From positions 809,476 to 873,475 of the forward strand of contig DEOB01000010.1 in assembly GCA_002359895.1 (NCBI GenBank): a DNA stretch of 64,000 bases, in the 5' to 3' direction. Under the pieces are notes generated by a model. That model saw only the letters and a program-made list of their open reading frames with translations. It was not told the origin of the DNA and ran no database searches. The DNA is from Stenotrophomonas sp. UBA2629 (GTDB lineage Bacteria; Pseudomonadota; Gammaproteobacteria; Xanthomonadales; Xanthomonadaceae). A program made the translations under genes and the position numbers. Positions 50,192 through 58,887 of the stretch are shown here, piece by piece. The first letter of the stretch is position 1. The number at the start of each line of letters is the position of its first letter.

Positions 50192-52795
50192 ATGTCCGCT
50201 TCCCCACATGCTGATCGCTGGATCGTTCTCAAGTTCGGTGGCACCTCGGTGTCCCGTCGTCATCGTTGGAACACGATCGGTGAGCTGGCGAAAAAACGGG
50301 CGGACGAGACCGGCGGCCGAGTGCTGGTGGTGGTGTCGGCCCTGTCGGGTGTCACCAATGAGTTGACCGCCATTGCCGATGGTGCCGCCGACAGCCGCGC
50401 GCGCGTCGCCGCGTTGTTCACCCGTCATAACGAATTTCTGGCCGAACTGGAGCTGGGCACCGAGGTGCTGGCCGAGCGTCTGGCCGCGCTGCAGGCGCTG
50501 CTGGACGACCCGCGTGCGGCCAGCCGTCCGCTGGAATGGCAGGCCGAAGTACTGGGCCAAGGCGAGCTGTTGTCCTCCAGCATCGGTGCTGCCTACCTGC
50601 GCAGCAATGGCCTGGATTTCGGCTGGATGGACGCGCGCCAGTGGCTGCACGCCTTGCCGTCGGCACCCAACCAGACCGCGTGGTCGCAGCGCCTGTCGGT
50701 GAACTGTAAGTGGCAGGGCGAGGCGGACTTCAAACAGCGCTTCTCCGCACAGCCCACCCGCATGCTGCTGACGCAGGGCTTCATCGCCCGCCATGAAGAC
50801 GGCGGTACAGCAATTCTGGGCCGGGGTGGTTCGGATACCTCCGCCGCGTACTTTGGCGCGCTGCTCGGCGCCAGCCGCGTGGAAATATGGACCGATGTGC
50901 CGGGCATGTTCAGCGCCAACCCGAAGGATGTGCCGGACGCGCGCCTGCTCACCCGTTTGGATTATTACGAAGCACAGGAAATCGCCACCACCGGCGCCAA
51001 GGTGCTGCACCCGCGCTCGATCAAGCCGTGCCGCGATGCCGGTGTGCCGATGGCCATCCTCGACACCGAGCGCCCGCACATGCCGGGCACCAGCATCGAC
51101 GGCAGCGCCGAGCCGGTGCCGGGCGTGAAGGCGATCAGCCGCCGCAACGGCATCGTGTTGGTGTCGATGGAAGGCATCGGCATGTGGCAGCAGGTCGGCT
51201 TCCTGTCGGATGTGTTCAACCTGTTCAAGAAGCACGGCCTGTCGGTGGATTTGATCGGCTCGGCCGAAACCAACGTCACCGTGTCGCTGGATCCGTCTGA
51301 GAACCTGGTCAACACCGACGTGCTGGCCGCGTTGTCGGCAGACCTGTCGGAAATCTGCAAAGTGAAGGTGATCGTGCCGTGCGCGGCCATTACTCTGGTC
51401 GGCCGTGGCATGCGCTCGCTGCTGTACAAGCTCTCGGACGTGTGGGCTACGTTCGGCAAAGAGCGCGTGCACATGATCTCGCAGTCGTCCAACGACTTGA
51501 ACCTCACCTTTGTCATCGACGAAGCCGATGCCGATGGCCTGCTGCCGATTCTGCACAGCGAGTTGATCGACAGCGGCGCCATGCCGGTCTACGAAGAGCA
51601 CGTGTTCGGCCCGCGCTGGCGCGAGATCATCGGCAGCATCCGTCCGCGTCAGACGCCGTGGTGGCATGCGCCGGCCAAGCAGCAGAAGTTGCTGGAACTG
51701 GCCGCGCAGGGCACGCCGGCGTATGTCTATGACCTGGATAAGGTGCGCGAGCGTGCACGCCAGTTGAAGGCCATCAGCGCCATCGACCGCCGTTATTACG
51801 CGATCAAGGCCAACTCGCATCCGGAGATTCTGCGCACGCTGGCAGCCGAAGGTTTTGGCCTGGAATGCGTGTCGCAGGGCGAAGTGGAACTGGTATTCGC
51901 CTCGGTGCCGGGCATGCCGCCCGAGCGTGTGCTGTTCACGCCGAGCTTTGCGCCCATCAAGGAATACGAAGCCGTGCTGGCGCGTGGCGTCACCGTCACC
52001 GTGGACAACGTCGAGCTGCTGCAGCGCTGGCCGGAGGTGTTCCGTGGCCGTTCGTTGTGGCTGCGTATCGACCTGGGCCACGGCGATGGTCACCACAAAA
52101 AGGTGAACACCGGTGGTAAGGATTCCAAGTTCGGCCTGTCCGCGCTGCGCGTGGACGAGTTCATCGCCGCTGCACGCGCGTTGGATATCCGCATCACCGG
52201 CGTGCATGCGCACCTGGGTAGCGGCATCGAAAACAGCGGCCACTGGAAGCAGATGGTCGATGAAATGGCTGGCTTCGCGCGCCGCATCGGCAGCGTGGAG
52301 ATTCTCGATATCGGCGGCGGTCTGCCGGTGCCGTACAGCGACGACGACGAGCCGTTTGATCTGGACGCCTGGGCTGCTGGTCTGGCGGACATCAAGACCG
52401 TGCATCCGGCGTTCCAGCTGGCAATCGAACCGGGCCGCTTCATGGTGGCCGAATCTGGCGTGCTGCTCACCCACGCCACCCAGGTGGTGGAGAAGGACGG
52501 CGTGCGCCGCATCGGTCTGGATGCCGGCATGAACGCGCTGCTGCGCCCGGCGCTGTACGACGCCTGGCACGACATCGCAAACCTGTCTCGGTTGAACGAC
52601 GCGCGCGATGTTGATTTCAGCGTGGTCGGCCCGATCTGTGAATCCAGCGATGTGTTCGCGCAGCGCGTGAAGCTGCCGTCAACCACCGCGCCGGACGATG
52701 TGATGGTGATTGCCGATGCTGGCGCCTATGGCTTCAGCATGGCCAGTACCTACAACCAGCGCGCATTGCCGCGCGAGGACATCATCGATGGTTGA
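50192..52795 (+). CDS. lysA: Bifunctional aspartate kinase / diaminopimelate decarboxylase
   Basis: An 867-residue fusion catalysing the first and last steps of lysine synthesis. The N-terminal kinase starts with LKFGGTSVS (K14), has GRGGSDTSAAYFGALLGA and EIWTDVPGMFSANPKDVPDA, followed by ACT regulatory domains (~315-455). The C-terminal fold-III decarboxylase begins near residue 490, with PLP lysine K539 (RYYAIKANSH), GVHAHLGSGIE and GGGLPVPYSDDDEPFD. This fusion is a hallmark of Xanthomonas, Xylella and Stenotrophomonas. The ATG at MSASPHADRW is used; upstream in-frame sequence is non-coding. murL follows after 75 bases. Confidence 0.95.
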   Translation: MSASPHADRWIVLKFGGTSVSRRHRWNTIGELAKKRADETGGRVLVVVSALSGVTNELTAIADGAADSRARVAALFTRHNEFLAELELGTEVLAERLAALQALLDDPRAASRPLEWQAEVLGQGELLSSSIGAAYLRSNGLDFGWMDARQWLHALPSAPNQTAWSQRLSVNCKWQGEADFKQRFSAQPTRMLLTQGFIARHEDGGTAILGRGGSDTSAAYFGALLGASRVEIWTDVPGMFSANPKDVPDARLLTRLDYYEAQEIATTGAKVLHPRSIKPCRDAGVPMAILDTERPHMPGTSIDGSAEPVPGVKAISRRNGIVLVSMEGIGMWQQVGFLSDVFNLFKKHGLSVDLIGSAETNVTVSLDPSENLVNTDVLAALSADLSEICKVKVIVPCAAITLVGRGMRSLLYKLSDVWATFGKERVHMISQSSNDLNLTFVIDEADADGLLPILHSELIDSGAMPVYEEHVFGPRWREIIGSIRPRQTPWWHAPAKQQKLLELAAQGTPAYVYDLDKVRERARQLKAISAIDRRYYAIKANSHPEILRTLAAEGFGLECVSQGEVELVFASVPGMPPERVLFTPSFAPIKEYEAVLARGVTVTVDNVELLQRWPEVFRGRSLWLRIDLGHGDGHHKKVNTGGKDSKFGLSALRVDEFIAAARALDIRITGVHAHLGSGIENSGHWKQMVDEMAGFARRIGSVEILDIGGGLPVPYSDDDEPFDLDAWAAGLADIKTVHPAFQLAIEPGRFMVAESGVLLTHATQVVEKDGVRRIGLDAGMNALLRPALYDAWHDIANLSRLNDARDVDFSVVGPICESSDVFAQRVKLPSTTAPDDVMVIADAGAYGFSMASTYNQRALPREDIIDG

Positions 52796-52870
52796 TGATG
52801 GCCGCACCCTGCGAAAACTTTTGTCGTTGCGCGTCCGCGCGTAACGGTTTGCCAGCTCCCCGGATACGCC

Positions 52871-54232
52871 ATGACAGCTTTTGATAAACACCAGGTTTCC
52901 CGCTTCCGCTTCGTCCGCTGCGATTTTGCTGCGGACACCGGCGTTGCGCGGCTGGTCTACGCCTTTGACGACGGCCCGGAACTGACCGAGACCGTCACTG
53001 TGCCGGGTGCGCCGTTCCAACTGGACGGCGAACGCGCAGCAGCAGTGCAGCGCGCTGTGCAGTTGCTGCACCTCATCGCAGGCGTGAGCTATTACAAGGC
53101 GGCGGTGCCCGAGCAGGTCAGCATCGACAGCTACAGCATCGATGCCGACACCGCCGCGCTGGTGGAGACGGTGTACCTCAATGGTCTGGGTGAGTTTGCG
53201 TACCGCAATGGACTGAACCTGCGTGGCAAGTTCAAGCTCCCCGTTTCGGCGGCAGGCGATGAGAGCAGCGTCGCGCCCACGCTCAACTTGAATCACCACG
53301 CCCTGGTCGCCATCGGTGGCGGCAAGGATTCGCTGGTCAGCATCGAAGCACTGCGCAATGCCGGCGTTGCCGAAACCGTCACCTGGATTGGCGGCTCGCA
53401 GCTGATCCGCGCCTGTGCCGAGCGCACCGGCCTGCCGACGCTCAACATCGGCCGCACGCTGGCGCCGGAGCTGTTTGAGCTCAACCGCCAAGGCGCGTGG
53501 AATGGCCACATTCCGGTGACGGCGGTGAACTCGGCCATCATGGTGTTGGCGGCATTGGTGCAGGGCGTGGACCAGGTTGTGTTCTCCAATGAACGCTCGG
53601 CCAGCTATGGCAGCCAGATTGCAGGCACCGGTGAGGTCAACCACCAGTGGTCCAAGGGCTGGGCATTTGAGAAGGCGTTTGGTGAGTACGTGCAGCAGCG
53701 CATCGCTGCTGACCTGAACTACTACTCGCTGCTGCGCCCGTTGTCGGAGCTGGCGGTGGCGCGGCAGTTCGCCAAAACCGATTTCTACGACGCCCATTTC
53801 TCCAGCTGCAACCGCAATTTCCACATCCTCGGCGAGCGCCCGGTAAACCGCTGGTGCGGCGTCTGTCCCAAGTGTCATTTCGTGTTTTTGGCGTTGGCGC
53901 CGTTCATGCCCAAGATGCGTCTGGTGCGTATTTTTGGCCGCAACCTGCTGGACGACAGCGAGCAGGCCGGCGGTTACGACGCGCTGCTGGAATTCCAGGA
54001 CCACAAGCCGTTCGAGTGTGTGGGCGAAGGCAAGGAATCGCGCGCCGCCATGGCGACGTTGGCCGCGCGCCCGGAGTGGAAGGAAGATGTGTTGGTGAAG
54101 CGTTTTGCCACCCTCATCCAGCCCACCTTGTCGGCTGAAGAGCTGCAGATTGAACCGTTGTTGGTCATCGACGGTGAACACCGCATCCCCGCTGCATTGT
54201 GGGAGCGTCTGCGTGCGAATTTCGCAGCTTGA
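52871..54232 (+). CDS. murL: UDP-MurNAc-L-Ala-L-Glu epimerase MurL
   Basis: A 453-residue protein matching MurL described in Xanthomonas, which converts the L-Glu of UDP-MurNAc-L-Ala-L-Glu to D-Glu using ATP. A PP-loop-like GGGKDS (149-154) fits the adenylation chemistry, and four cysteines (C313, and C329/C332/C335 in WCGVCPKC) look like a zinc site. It overlaps the next gene, a MurD-type ligase, by 20 bases, the pairing expected for the MurL/MurD2 route that bypasses glutamate racemase. It acts in cytoplasmic peptidoglycan precursor synthesis. Confidence 0.92.
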   Translation: MTAFDKHQVSRFRFVRCDFAADTGVARLVYAFDDGPELTETVTVPGAPFQLDGERAAAVQRAVQLLHLIAGVSYYKAAVPEQVSIDSYSIDADTAALVETVYLNGLGEFAYRNGLNLRGKFKLPVSAAGDESSVAPTLNLNHHALVAIGGGKDSLVSIEALRNAGVAETVTWIGGSQLIRACAERTGLPTLNIGRTLAPELFELNRQGAWNGHIPVTAVNSAIMVLAALVQGVDQVVFSNERSASYGSQIAGTGEVNHQWSKGWAFEKAFGEYVQQRIAADLNYYSLLRPLSELAVARQFAKTDFYDAHFSSCNRNFHILGERPVNRWCGVCPKCHFVFLALAPFMPKMRLVRIFGRNLLDDSEQAGGYDALLEFQDHKPFECVGEGKESRAAMATLAARPEWKEDVLVKRFATLIQPTLSAEELQIEPLLVIDGEHRIPAALWERLRANFAA

Positions 54233-55619
54233 AGGCAAGCGCGTCGCGCTGTGGGGCTGGGGCCGAGAGGGCCGTGCCGCATTCGCGGTATTGCACGAGC
54301 GCCTACCGCAGCTGCCACTGACGCTGTTCTGCCCGCCAAGCGAAGCCGAAGCCGCACGTGCCGAAACCGACGGCGCGCTGCAGGTGCAAACCGACGTCAC
54401 CGGCCAAGCACTGTCGCGCTTTGACGTGGTGGTGAAATCGCCGGGCATCAGCCCGTACACACCTGAAGCGCAGCAGGCGATGGCGCAGGGCACGCAGTTC
54501 ATCGGCGGCACCTCGCTGTGGTTCAGTGAGCACACCGATGCCAGCGGCAACCTGGCCAACACTGTGTGCGTAACCGGCACCAAGGGCAAGAGCACCACCA
54601 CTTCATTGCTGGCGCACCTGCTGCGTGCGGCGGGGCATCGCACCGGCCTGGTCGGCAACATCGGCCTGCCATTGCTGGAAGTGTTGGCGCCGCAACCGGC
54701 ACCGGAATACTGGGCGGTGGAGTTGTCCAGCTACCAGACCGGTGAAGTCGCCCTCAGCGGCGTGCGCCCGGATGTGGCCATCGTGCTGAATATTTTTCCC
54801 GAGCACCTGGATTGGCACGGCAGCGAGCCGCGCTACATCGACGACAAGCTGTCGTTGGTCACGCAAGGCCATCCGCGCGTGGCGGTGCTCAATGCCGCTG
54901 ACGAACACCTGCGCGCATTGACCTTGCCGCACAGCGATATCGTCTGGTTCAACCAGCCCGAAGGTTGGCACATGGTGGGCGAGGTGGTGCATCGCGGTGC
55001 GCAGGCGGTGTTTGATACGTCAAACACGCCGCTGCCCGGTCGCCACAATCGCGGCAACCTGTGCGCGGTGTTGGCGGCATTGGAGGCACTGGGCCTGGAT
55101 GCCGTGGCGTTGGCGCCGGCGGTGCAGAGCTTTCGCCCGCTGCCCAATCGTTTGCAGATGCTGGGCCAGCGCGATGGCCTGCAGTGGGTCAACGATTCCA
55201 TCAGCACCACGCCACATGCGTCATTGGCGGCGCTGGATTGTTTCGCTGGGCAGCGCATCGCACTGTTGGTAGGCGGGCATGACCGGGGTCTGGATTGGCA
55301 GGATTTCGCCGAGCACATGCGCGACAACGCGCCGGTGGAGATCGTGACCATGGGCAGCAACGGGCCGCGCATCCACGCTCTGCTGCAGCCTTTGGCCGAC
55401 GCAGGCAGGTTTGGTCTGCATGCAGCCGGTGATCTGGCAGATGCAGTGGCTTTGGCACGCGCCGCATTGGGCACGGAGGGCGGAGTTGTATTGCTGTCGC
55501 CAGGCGCACCGAGCTTTGGTGCCTATCGTGATTACGTCGCGCGCGGTCGCCACTTCGCTGAGTTGGCAGGGTTTGACCCGGACAGCATCAGCGCCATTCC
55601 TGGGTTGGGAGTGGGTTGA
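54213..55619 (+). CDS. murD: UDP-MurNAc-L-Ala--L-Glu ligase MurD2
   Basis: A 468-residue Mur ligase. The N-terminal Rossmann part has VALWGWGREGRAAF, the ATP loop is CVTGTKGKSTTTSLLAHLL, and the central and C-terminal domains show EYWAVELSSYQTG, FPEHLDWHGS and ALLVGGHDRGLDW with FLSPGAPSFGAYRD-like VLLSPGAPSFGAYRDYVARG. Standard MurD adds D-Glu; next to murL it is expected to be the MurD2 type that adds L-Glu, later epimerised. Translation probably begins at GTG inside the murL coding end, with GGGAG eight bases upstream, giving coupled expression. Confidence 0.9.
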   Translation: MRISQLEGKRVALWGWGREGRAAFAVLHERLPQLPLTLFCPPSEAEAARAETDGALQVQTDVTGQALSRFDVVVKSPGISPYTPEAQQAMAQGTQFIGGTSLWFSEHTDASGNLANTVCVTGTKGKSTTTSLLAHLLRAAGHRTGLVGNIGLPLLEVLAPQPAPEYWAVELSSYQTGEVALSGVRPDVAIVLNIFPEHLDWHGSEPRYIDDKLSLVTQGHPRVAVLNAADEHLRALTLPHSDIVWFNQPEGWHMVGEVVHRGAQAVFDTSNTPLPGRHNRGNLCAVLAALEALGLDAVALAPAVQSFRPLPNRLQMLGQRDGLQWVNDSISTTPHASLAALDCFAGQRIALLVGGHDRGLDWQDFAEHMRDNAPVEIVTMGSNGPRIHALLQPLADAGRFGLHAAGDLADAVALARAALGTEGGVVLLSPGAPSFGAYRDYVARGRHFAELAGFDPDSISAIPGLGVG

Positions 55620-55648
55620 GGTTTTTGGCTCTTCTTAGCTGGAAGCCT

Positions 55649-55883
55649 GCCCTCACCCCAACCCCCGCTCCGCGCCCCGGCCTTTGCGCTGGCGCAAAGG
55701 CGTTCAATGGGCAGCGAACCATGGTTCGCAAACTGCCCATCTCACCCCGCCAGCAGAGGGGCCAGTAGTGCGAGCGCTCAACGTGTGCGGACATCTGCCG
55801 CTAGCGGGAGAAGGGCTCGTGCCGTGTCAGTTGCCGTGTTTTAGCCCCTCTCCCGCAAGCGGGAGAGGGGTTGGGGTGAGGGC
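55649..55883. repeat. Two copies of the dispersed repeat after murD2
   Basis: A partial copy in reverse orientation (GCCCTCACCCCAACCCCCGC, 55649-55668 and following) and a full copy at 55844-55883 (GCCCCTCTCCCGCAAGCGGG, then AGAGGGGTTGGGGTGAGGGC) flank ~160 bases of unassigned sequence that includes a TTTGCGC-TGGC-GCGCAAA-like hairpin near 55681-55700. No gene was recognised in this 311-base gap. Confidence 0.85.
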
Positions 55884-55930
55884 CGGCGTTTAGCCGTAGA
55901 CTCCGCGCAACACCCAACCGGAGCAATCCC

Positions 55931-56728
55931 ATGCGAGCAGCTGGAAAGTGGCAGGTGGCGGTATTGGCCTTGTGCGTGTCGGCAGCGCTGCCGGCGTGGG
56001 CAAAAATGCAGCACAAGCCGGTGGAATGGCAGCACGATGGCGCCACCTACAGCGGCGTGCTGGTTTACGAGGATGACGGCGATGCGCGCCGCCCCGGCGT
56101 AGTGATGGTGCCCAACTGGCGCGGCGTCAATGCGTCCGCTGTCGCCAAAGCCGAGCAGATTGCCGGCGATGATTACGTCGTATTGGTTGCCGATGTTTAC
56201 GGCAAAAGTGTGCGTCCCAAAGACAACACTGAGGCTGCCGCTGCGTCCAAACCCTTGCGTGATGACCGCACGTTGCTACGTACCCGCGCCCAAGCGGCCT
56301 TGGATGCGCTGAAGGCACAAGCGGGCACTGTGCCGCTGGATGCAAACCGTATTGCAGCCGTAGGTTTCTGCTTCGGTGGCACCACTGTGCTGGAAATGGC
56401 GCGTGCAGGCATGCCGTTGACTGGCGTGGTGAGTCTGCACGGCGGGTTGTCCACGCCTGCGCCAGCAGCGGCGGGTAGCGGTAACGTGCCTATGCTGGTG
56501 CTCAATGGCGCGGCTGATCAGGGCGTAACCGCCGAGGACATCGCGGCCTTCGGCAAAGAGATGGACGGCGCCGGAGCGGATTGGCAGTTCGTCAATTTCA
56601 GCGGCGCAGTGCATTGTTTTGCCGAAGCCGATGCCAACAGCCCGCCGGGTTGTCTGTACGACCCGCGGGCGGCCAAGCGCGCATGGAAGATGATGGACAA
56701 CTTCCTGGAAGAACGCTTGGGCGATTGA
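55931..56728 (+). CDS. Exported dienelactone hydrolase family protein
   Basis: A 265-residue alpha/beta hydrolase with a Sec signal (MRAAGKWQVAVLALCVSAAL, PAWA). The nucleophile is a cysteine, C147, in VGFCFGGTTV, with the acid in LNGAADQGVT and the His in GAVHCFAE, the dienelactone hydrolase arrangement. Export is unusual for the ring-cleavage enzyme, and similar periplasmic members are uncharacterised. It converges on the HHH protein gene across a shared hairpin. Confidence 0.87.
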   Translation: MRAAGKWQVAVLALCVSAALPAWAKMQHKPVEWQHDGATYSGVLVYEDDGDARRPGVVMVPNWRGVNASAVAKAEQIAGDDYVVLVADVYGKSVRPKDNTEAAAASKPLRDDRTLLRTRAQAALDALKAQAGTVPLDANRIAAVGFCFGGTTVLEMARAGMPLTGVVSLHGGLSTPAPAAAGSGNVPMLVLNGAADQGVTAEDIAAFGKEMDGAGADWQFVNFSGAVHCFAEADANSPPGCLYDPRAAKRAWKMMDNFLEERLGD

Positions 56729-56736
56729 TATCACTG

Positions 56737-56768
56737 CACCGCAGGCGGGGTAGGCCGCGCCTGCGGTG
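56737..56768. terminator. Hairpin between convergent genes
   Basis: CACCGCAGGCG pairs perfectly with CGCCTGCGGTG over 11 bases with a 10-base loop, directly between the dienelactone hydrolase stop and the HHH protein stop, and could end both transcripts. Confidence 0.65.
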
Positions 56769-56769
56769 T

Positions 56770-57021
56770 TTACGCTTTTGCGGCGTATCCGCGCGCCACG
56801 TCAATCGCGCCGCTGATTGCTGCGCGTGCCTGCGGACTGTTGCGCCAACAACTGCTGCCCAGCATGGCCGAGGCTTGGGCGACGATGTCGCCCGGCTGCG
56901 CGTCGGCCAGTTGCGCCAATGAGTGGAAACCCAGCTGCTCCAGTCGCGCCACCACGGTGGCCCCGACGCCTTTCACCGCCAGCAGCGCGGTGCGTTCTTC
57001 ATCGCTGAAGCCGTTGGCCAT
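56770..57021 (-). CDS. Small helix-hairpin-helix protein
   Basis: An 83-residue protein with the double HhH pattern LLAVKGVGATVVARLEQLGF and SLAQLADAQPGDIVAQASAML. Proteins of this type bind nucleic acids non-specifically or act as helper domains; no enzymatic motif is present. It follows ispB by 8 bases and is probably co-transcribed with it. Confidence 0.8.
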   Translation of the reverse strand: MANGFSDEERTALLAVKGVGATVVARLEQLGFHSLAQLADAQPGDIVAQASAMLGSSCWRNSPQARAAISGAIDVARGYAAKA

Positions 57022-57029
57022 GCGTGCGC

Positions 57030-58028
57030 TTAGTGGCTGCGTTCGACGGAGTAGCGTGCCAGGCCGCGCAACGCGGCAATCGCATCGCATTCGGGCAGGC
57101 CAGCCAGCGCGAGTTCGGCGGCATCGGCGTATTCCACCGCGCGCTTGCGGCTGTATTCCAGACCACCCGTGGCGTGGATGGCGGCCAGAACCTCCGGCAT
57201 CGCAGTGGCGTCACCATCCTGCACGATTTCGCGCAGACGCTGGCGCGTGGCGTCATCGGAATGGGCCATGGCGTGGATCAACGGCAGCGTGGCCTTGCCT
57301 TCGGCCAGATCGTCGCCGAGGTTCTTGCCCAGTTCTTCGGCATTGGCCGAGTAATCCAGCACGTCGTCGGCTATCTGGAAGGCATAGCCGAGGTTCATGC
57401 CGTAGTCGTAGAGCTTCTGCTGCACGGCGTCGTCGGCGCCGGTTGCCAGTGCGCCCAAGCGGGTGCCGGCAGCGAACAGCACCGCGGTCTTGCGCTCGAT
57501 CACGCGCAGGTAGGCGGCTTCGTCGGTGTCCGGGTTGTGCACATGCAGCAGCTGCAGCACCTCGCCTTCGGCGATGCGGTTGGTGGTGTCGGCCAGGATG
57601 CGCATCACCGGCATGCGGTCCAGCTCGACCATCAACTGGAAGCTGCGCGAATACAGGAAGTCACCCACCAGCACGCTGGGCGCGTTGCCCCACAGCGCAT
57701 TGGCGGTGCTGCGGCCACGGCGCAGGTCCGATTCATCGACCACATCGTCGTGCAGCAGGGTGGAGGTGTGGATGAACTCGATGATCGCCGCCAGCTGATG
57801 GTGCTCCGGACCGGCGCCGCCCACCGCATGGCCGGCCAGCATCACCAGCATCGGCCGCAGGCGTTTGCCACCGGCCGAGATGATGTGGTCGGCGATCTGG
57901 TTGATCAGGATCACGTCGGAGGACAAGCGCCGGCGGATCAGGGCATCGACGGCAGCCATGTCCGGTGCGGCAAGGGTCTGGATGGCAGGCAGGCCCAGCG
58001 CGGGGCGGAGGTCTTCGACGAGGCTCAT
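57030..58028 (-). CDS. ispB: Octaprenyl (polyprenyl) diphosphate synthase
   Basis: A 332-residue trans-prenyltransferase making the ubiquinone side chain. The first aspartate motif DDVVD is at 94-98 (LLHDDVVDES), the second DDVLD at 221-225 (QIADDVLDYS), with GGKRLRPM and GEVLQL as substrate-site motifs. A long-chain rather than short-chain specificity is suggested by the small residues before the first motif. It diverges from an SseB-like gene and is followed by the HHH gene. No ubi gene is adjacent. Confidence 0.93.
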   Translation of the reverse strand: MSLVEDLRPALGLPAIQTLAAPDMAAVDALIRRRLSSDVILINQIADHIISAGGKRLRPMLVMLAGHAVGGAGPEHHQLAAIIEFIHTSTLLHDDVVDESDLRRGRSTANALWGNAPSVLVGDFLYSRSFQLMVELDRMPVMRILADTTNRIAEGEVLQLLHVHNPDTDEAAYLRVIERKTAVLFAAGTRLGALATGADDAVQQKLYDYGMNLGYAFQIADDVLDYSANAEELGKNLGDDLAEGKATLPLIHAMAHSDDATRQRLREIVQDGDATAMPEVLAAIHATGGLEYSRKRAVEYADAAELALAGLPECDAIAALRGLARYSVERSH

Positions 58029-58196
58029 ACGGTTGCTTCTTGGGGTACCCGGCGATTATAGGCGGTGCGGACCGAAGACTGGCGTGGAGAGGCCGGGAAA
58101 GGCCCTTGCCGGCGTGCAACGCTGAAGCGCCAAGCGTGGAATGGGCACAGGCCTGAGCCGGTACAATCAGCGGCCCCACGAGGCACCGGTAAATGT

Positions 58197-58577
58197 ATGG
58201 ACGAGCTTCCTCCGCAGACCCCCATCGAGACGCTGCTGCACACCGCGATGGAGGGCAAACTGCCGATCAATGCGTTCATGCAGGCCTTCGTCGCCTCTGA
58301 GGTGGTGCTGCTCACTGGCAGCCTGGTCACCCCGGATGGCAGCGGGTTTGATCCCCTGTTGTTCGACAAACAAGGCGTGCTGCACGTTGCGGTATTCACT
58401 GATATGGCGCGTGTGGGTTTCCGCACACAACAGGCGCCGCATGACATCCGGATGCTGATGTTTGACGTGCTCAAGCGTGTGCCGGGTGGATACGGCGTGG
58501 TGGTCAACCCGGGTACCTCGCTGGGTTTTGAGATGTCGCCGTCCGGCGTGCTGGAAATCCTGCGGGATTTCAGCTGA
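58197..58577 (+). CDS. SseB N-terminal-domain protein
   Basis: A 126-residue protein with the SseB-like core: LLTGSLVTPDGSGFDPLLFD, HVAVFTDMARVGF, and VVVNPGTSLGFEMSPSG. The domain occurs in proteins of enhanced-sensitivity or secretion-linked function, but single-domain members are uncharacterised. It starts at MDELPPQTP; an alternative overlapping ATG is in another frame. It stands alone between ispB and ssb. Confidence 0.78.
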   Translation: MDELPPQTPIETLLHTAMEGKLPINAFMQAFVASEVVLLTGSLVTPDGSGFDPLLFDKQGVLHVAVFTDMARVGFRTQQAPHDIRMLMFDVLKRVPGGYGVVVNPGTSLGFEMSPSGVLEILRDFS

Positions 58578-58887
58578 CGTAGAGTTAGCCGTAGCCGTGA
58601 GGGCCAGCAGCGGCATGGCCCCGATGTGAAATCTACGATCTGGCTTGGTACCCAGCCGCAGGCTGGGGCGCCGGGACGTTCCGGATTCAGGTAGGCAGCG
58701 CCCATTGCTGCGTGAGGCTGGGCCGGCTTGGCACGGCTGATGTGGCCTCACCGGTCGCGCCAAGGGCAAAGGCCTTTGCCCCACAAGGGTTGCCGGGGCT
58801 GGCCGATATCGGCCGCTGAGGGCGATATAATCCCATGGCTATTGCCCGCATCCGGCGGGTGGACCCCAACGGAAGAGTAGGAACCCT
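58578..58887. other. Promoter region of ssb
   Basis: A 310-base gap without a gene. It has several small hairpins (for example CCCAGCC-GCA-GGCTGGG near 58651) and ends with an ssb promoter candidate and an AGGAA ribosome site. Confidence 0.55.
58801..58831 (+). promoter_or_regulatory. ssb promoter: palindrome plus -10 TATAAT
   Basis: A consensus -10 (TATAAT, 58826-58831) lies ~57 bases before the ssb start. A perfect 14-base palindrome GGCCGATATCGGCC (58801-58814) covers the -35 position and could be a repressor site. It does not match the LexA box. Confidence 0.5.

Noticed and set aside
50183..52570. A 795-codon minus-strand frame opposite lysC-lysA
   Set aside because: The plus strand encodes a well conserved bifunctional enzyme; the antisense frame has no recognisable domain.
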